From Alkalibacterium sp. AK22 (GTDB taxonomy: Bacteria > Bacillota > Bacilli > Lactobacillales > Carnobacteriaceae_A), in assembly GCF_000585255.1 (NCBI RefSeq), contig NZ_JANL01000006.1:1-64000 (forward strand): 64,000 bases of DNA, read 5' to 3'. Numbering within the stretch: the stretch's first letter is position 1; every line of letters begins with the position of its first letter. This document shows positions 60,649 to 64,000 of this stretch, in pieces. Made by a program: the position numbers and the translations under genes. Under the pieces are notes generated by a model that was given only the letters and a program-made list of their open reading frames with translations, did not search any database and was not told the origin of the DNA.

Positions 60649-62028
60649 TCAGCTGAATTTTCCGGAGCGCTTCATCAGATCAGCCAGCCTGAGAAAAGCC
60701 AGCTTATAGCAGAGGAAACGCATGGTGACGTCTCCTTTTGAAGCAAAGTAGGCCTGGTAGACACGGCAGCTGACCTCCTGCATTCGGTCGCTCATATCTT
60801 TTAAAATCGATTCTTTGGTCCGGACATCATTGGTGAAACCCTGGACCCATTCCAAATAAGATACTGTCACGCCTCCCGCATTTGCCAGAACATCCGGAAT
60901 GATGACTTTACCTTTTTTTGTGAGGTACTCGTCGGCTTCCCGCGTCACTGGTCCATTGGCCCCCTCGACCAGGATAGCGGCCTTGATATCTTCCTGGTTA
61001 TCTTTGGTGACTTGATCTTCGATGGCACCTAAAATCAGCACATCACAGTCTAGTGTCAGCACCGCATGGGCATCCAGGACCTTCCCTTTCACACCCAGTT
61101 CTTCCAGTTCGTCGGCGTTCGGCAGGCGATTGTTTTTCTCTTTAAAAGGAACCAGACTTTTAACGTCCAGACCATCCGCATTAAACACAGTAGCTCGGCT
61201 GTCCGACACAGCAATCACGGTATGCTTCTTTTCACACTCGACTGCTTCAATCGCGGCAGCCCGGCTCAGATTACCAAAACCCTGGATAGCCACTTTGACC
61301 TCATTCTTTTCACCAATCTGCTGAATGGCATCTTTCATACCGGACAGTGCATCACTGACCGGCAGCTTACCCTTCATGACTAAATCGACCAAATAGTAGT
61401 AGCTTAAAAAGGTCCCGATTCCTGTCGACTCGGCACGTCCTCTAGCTCCCCCATTGGCAATACTTTTGCCCGTAAAGGTATTGATAAAAGGACGGTTCGG
61501 ATGCAGCAGCTTGTACTCCTCTGTCATCCAGTCCATGGTTTCCTCGCCCGTGCCCACATCCGGAGCCGGAATGTCTTTGTAAGGTCCAATCTGATCCTGT
61601 AGCATACGGACAAAGGCTTTGCTGACTTCCTTCAGTTCTCTTTTAGAATGCCGGCGTACATTGATATGCACACCACCTTTGCCGCCCCCATACGGCAGAT
61701 CGTGCAGGGCATTCTTCAGCGTCATCAACATCGCCAGTGTCATGACTTCGGACTGGCAGACGCCCGTACTGAAGCGAATCCCGCCCTTGTAGTAGCCGCA
61801 GGCACTGTTGTGCTGTACCCGAAAAGCCGGATATGTCCCCACTGTTCCGTCATCTTTGATGATCCGCAAGTCGCTGGAAATCACTTTGTCGGCTCCCTTT
61901 AACAGATCCCCGCTCATCTGCACCCACTGGTCGCGCTGGTCTCCCCACTCCTGGAGCACCTCTTCATCTTCATTGATCACATAATCCACGACTTCCTGAA
62001 TTAGTTGTGTTGTTGCATTGTTTGTCAT
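60649..62028 (-). CDS. gdhA: Glutamate dehydrogenase
   Basis: 459 residues. Substrate and catalytic lysines in YYKGGIRF (Lys81), TLKNAL (Lys105) and GGGKGGV (Lys117); Asp in PAPDVGTG near 155; NAD(P)-binding GFGNLSRAAA near 248. The hexameric ~450-residue type, usually NADP-dependent and biosynthetic: 2-oxoglutarate + ammonia to glutamate. GGGGGGATAAGG lies before the ATG at 62028. Single gene. Confidence 0.95.
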   Translation of the reverse strand: MTNNATTQLIQEVVDYVINEDEEVLQEWGDQRDQWVQMSGDLLKGADKVISSDLRIIKDDGTVGTYPAFRVQHNSACGYYKGGIRFSTGVCQSEVMTLAMLMTLKNALHDLPYGGGKGGVHINVRRHSKRELKEVSKAFVRMLQDQIGPYKDIPAPDVGTGEETMDWMTEEYKLLHPNRPFINTFTGKSIANGGARGRAESTGIGTFLSYYYLVDLVMKGKLPVSDALSGMKDAIQQIGEKNEVKVAIQGFGNLSRAAAIEAVECEKKHTVIAVSDSRATVFNADGLDVKSLVPFKEKNNRLPNADELEELGVKGKVLDAHAVLTLDCDVLILGAIEDQVTKDNQEDIKAAILVEGANGPVTREADEYLTKKGKVIIPDVLANAGGVTVSYLEWVQGFTNDVRTKESILKDMSDRMQEVSCRVYQAYFASKGDVTMRFLCYKLAFLRLADLMKRSGKFS

Positions 62029-62238
62029 CCTTATCCCCCCGTCTAATATTATGTACCGTTTTCAGTATAGCATATCCACTCTTTTTCTGGCTAACGTCAG
62101 TAATCACCGCTTACTCCTCTCTTGCTTCCTGGCCACTTTAGCCTAAAAAGACCGTGCCCCTAACCTTTCCCTATCATGCTGCTGTCCACCTGCTCCCTCT
62201 TGATGTCTCCCTCTGTCAGCCTCTTTTTTCAGCTGGAC

Positions 62239-62278
62239 AAAAAAGCTCCGCCTGCCTTGAAGACAGAGCGGAGCTTTT
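62239..62278 (-). terminator. Terminator of the ychF-DUF1129 unit
   Basis: AAAAGCTCCGC pairs with GCGGAGCTTTT, 30 bases past the stop of the membrane protein gene; A/T runs on both sides. Confidence 0.88.
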
Positions 62279-62307
62279 GATCAGGCACCACTAGAAGCTG
62301 TTCAGCC

Positions 62308-63012
62308 TCAGATCAGTGTGCCCTGGATTTTCAGTGTTTTTTTCAGATACCACTTGGCTGCAAATGCCAGTACCCCGATTACCAGTGTATACGATCCCGA
62401 TATCAGCGGATTCAGTGATTGCGGCAGCATGGCTGTACCAAAGGCCATCAGCAGAATCCACAGCAGCATCGTTAAAGTGGTCGCCACGATATACTTGATA
62501 AAGCCGCCTTTGACACCCGGCTGAGGCGCATACTTGGTGATGACCATAACGGCCACCCCGCCCAGCAGGAAGTTCAAAATCATCGTGATCAGTCCTAGGC
62601 CCGCTTCCTGATCGCCAATAAAGTAGGAGATTCCGGTAATGACTGCGAACATCCCTCCCAGAAGCAAGGCGCCGTCCAGGTAAATCTTCCACCATTCAGA
62701 ACGTTCAGCCGGCTCGGTTATGTCTCCCTGAGCCGTTTCCGTCAGGTAACGGGCCTGATCGGTGACCGTCCCGTACAGTTTACGGGCAGTAATGTGATTC
62801 GGCTGCTGAGACACGATATTCTTCAGCATTTCGTTGAACACCATGATCTTGTTGTCTTCAGCAAAGCCGGCTTCGTCCAGCTTGCGGTTCAGCTTCACCA
62901 TGTATTCCTTGTTCTTGTTGGTCAACTGTTCAGACAGTGCATCATTTTCTCTTTTCTTGTCTTCCACGGTCACTTGCGGTTCCTGTTCGACCGTTTCTTT
63001 TTTCTTCGCCAT
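62308..63012 (-). CDS. DUF1129-family membrane protein
   Basis: 234 residues: charged N-terminal half (KKKETVEQEPQVTVEDKKRE; then NKEYMVKLNRKLDEAGF) and four to five helices from about 113 on (GALLLGGMFAVITGISYFIG). This matches DUF1129 proteins, which in Lactobacillales usually follow ychF, as here. GGAGGACGC lies before the ATG. Function unknown. Confidence 0.85.
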   Translation of the reverse strand: MAKKKETVEQEPQVTVEDKKRENDALSEQLTNKNKEYMVKLNRKLDEAGFAEDNKIMVFNEMLKNIVSQQPNHITARKLYGTVTDQARYLTETAQGDITEPAERSEWWKIYLDGALLLGGMFAVITGISYFIGDQEAGLGLITMILNFLLGGVAVMVITKYAPQPGVKGGFIKYIVATTLTMLLWILLMAFGTAMLPQSLNPLISGSYTLVIGVLAFAAKWYLKKTLKIQGTLI

Positions 63013-63033
63013 CCTGCTTGCGTCCTCCCTTGC

Positions 63034-64000
63034 TTACACGTTAAAGCGGAAAAGGATGACATCGCCGTCCTGGACGACATATTCTTTTCCTTCAGCTCTT
63101 AATTTACCGGCTTCACGGGCTGCCTTTTCGCTCCCCAGCTGGTCGTAGTCTTCATAAGCGATTGTTTCCGCACGTATAAATCCGCGCTCAAAGTCTGTAT
63201 GGATCACGCCGGCAGTCTGCGGAGCCTTCATGCCCTGCTTGAAAGTCCAGGCTCTGACTTCTTTTGGTCCAGCCGTAAAGAAAGTCGCTAGGCCAAGCAG
63301 GTCATAGGACGTGCGGATCAGCTTGTTCAGACCCGGTTCAGTGACTCCTAAGTCATCCAGAAACATGGCTTTTTCTTCATCGTCCAGTTCAGCGATTTCT
63401 TCTTCGATCGCTGCCGAAATCGCTACAACTTCCGCTCCCTCTTCCTGTGCAATCTCGCGCACCGTCTGCAAGTACTGGTTGCTTTCTGGATCGGCAATTT
63501 CCTCTTCTGCCACGTTAGCGACATATAAAACAGGCTTGCTGGTCAGAAGGAAAAGTGACTTCAGAATCGGCAGCTCTTCTGGTGTAAAGTCCAGCACACG
63601 GACAGGCTTGCCTTCTTCCAGTACCGGCTTGATTTTTTCAAGCACAGCCAGTAGGGCTACGGCTTCAGCATCCTTGGACTTGGCCTGTTTTCTGACGCGT
63701 TCGATACGTTTGTCCACCGCATCCAGATCAGCCAAAGCCAGCTCTAAGTTGATGGTTTCAATATCTTCAGCCGGATTGACAGTCCCGGACACATGAGTGA
63801 TATTGTCGTCTTCGAAGCAGCGGACCACGTGACAGATGGCATCCACTTCACGGATATTGGCCAGGAACTTATTGCCCAGACCTTCTCCCTTGCTGGCACC
63901 TTTGACGATGCCGGCAATATCTGTAAACTCAAACGTAGTCGGGACCACTTTTTCCGGCGAAACCAGTTCAGCCAGACGGTCCAGACGGTCATCCGGTACT
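63034..64000 (-). CDS. ychF: Ribosome-binding ATPase YchF (5' end outside the window)
   Basis: The C-terminal 322 codons are present; the frame runs off the right edge ([20 protein letters not shown] just before [20 protein letters not shown]). The Walker A part lies outside. TGS/DUF933 domain at the end ([20 protein letters not shown]). YchF is an Obg-family protein preferring ATP, bound to ribosomes and linked to stress responses. Followed by the DUF1129 gene. Confidence 0.95.
   Translation of the reverse strand, partial: VPDDRLDRLAELVSPEKVVPTTFEFTDIAGIVKGASKGEGLGNKFLANIREVDAICHVVRCFEDDNITHVSGTVNPAEDIETINLELALADLDAVDKRIERVRKQAKSKDAEAVALLAVLEKIKPVLEEGKPVRVLDFTPEELPILKSLFLLTSKPVLYVANVAEEEIADPESNQYLQTVREIAQEEGAEVVAISAAIEEEIAELDDEEKAMFLDDLGVTEPGLNKLIRTSYDLLGLATFFTAGPKEVRAWTFKQGMKAPQTAGVIHTDFERGFIRAETIAYEDYDQLGSEKAAREAGKLRAEGKEYVVQDGDVILFRFNV

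Overview
The window reads as chromosome of a low- to mid-GC Gram-positive coccus of the Lactobacillales, most likely of the Carnobacteriaceae/Enterococcaceae type. The reasons are strong AGGAGG ribosome sites, frequent TTG/GTG starts, a WxL/DUF916 cell-surface cluster, LrgAB, KdpFABC-DE, a DUF1129 protein next to YchF, a tRNA gene without encoded CCA, and mobile elements typical of that order. The species cannot be fixed from sequence reading alone.

Layout. 0.1-5 kb: small membrane proteins, a GntR-controlled ABC transporter, a decayed ASCH gene and a beta-carbonic anhydrase whose 5' end is duplicated around an inserted small membrane gene. 5.2-5.9 kb: a broken Doc-type toxin-antitoxin pair. 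6-9.6 kb: an Xre regulator followed by seven tandem paralogous four-helix membrane proteins, the least explained block of the window. 9.6-14.4 kb: SDR oxidoreductase, uracil-DNA-glycosylase-like protein, ZIP transporter and GlcD-type FAD oxidase. 14.5-18 kb: WxL surface cluster. 18-27 kb: glyA, an ABC-F protein behind an attenuator-like leader, dcd with a Zur-type zinc GTPase, an M20 amidohydrolase and a CPBP protease. 27.3-36.5 kb: divergent kdpFABC and kdpDE, bracketed by ridA and a relic of the ridA 3' end. 36.6-50 kb: sbcCD, tRNA-Leu, SOUL protein, a Gfo/Idh/MocA oxidoreductase, lrgAB, a 51-bp minisatellite, a ccdA/tlpA redox operon behind a CsoR/CstR-type operator, a deoxynucleoside kinase and ogt.

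About 49.96-55.8 kb is an AT-rich foreign segment derived from a plasmid. It has a primase-like Rep whose leader carries a terminator and an antisense RNA (copy-control architecture), repeated centromere-like sites, ParA and a partner, an orphan export ATPase whose partner gene was cut off by an IS256-family element, and further debris. 55.8-64 kb returns to ordinary chromosome: S66 peptidase, an ABC exporter with a 19-residue leader peptide, a small membrane gene whose promoter appears to borrow its -35 from an old IS256 end, an amber-split gene, gdhA, a DUF1129 protein and ychF (cut by the window edge).

Themes: regulation by leader RNA recurs (ABC-F, ABC exporter, Rep). Metal and redox control shows as operators (Zur-like, CsoR/CstR-like). 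Several genes are decayed by single events (ASCH, antitoxin, Doc, the 59.6-kb gene). All family assignments come from motif reading; no database search was run.
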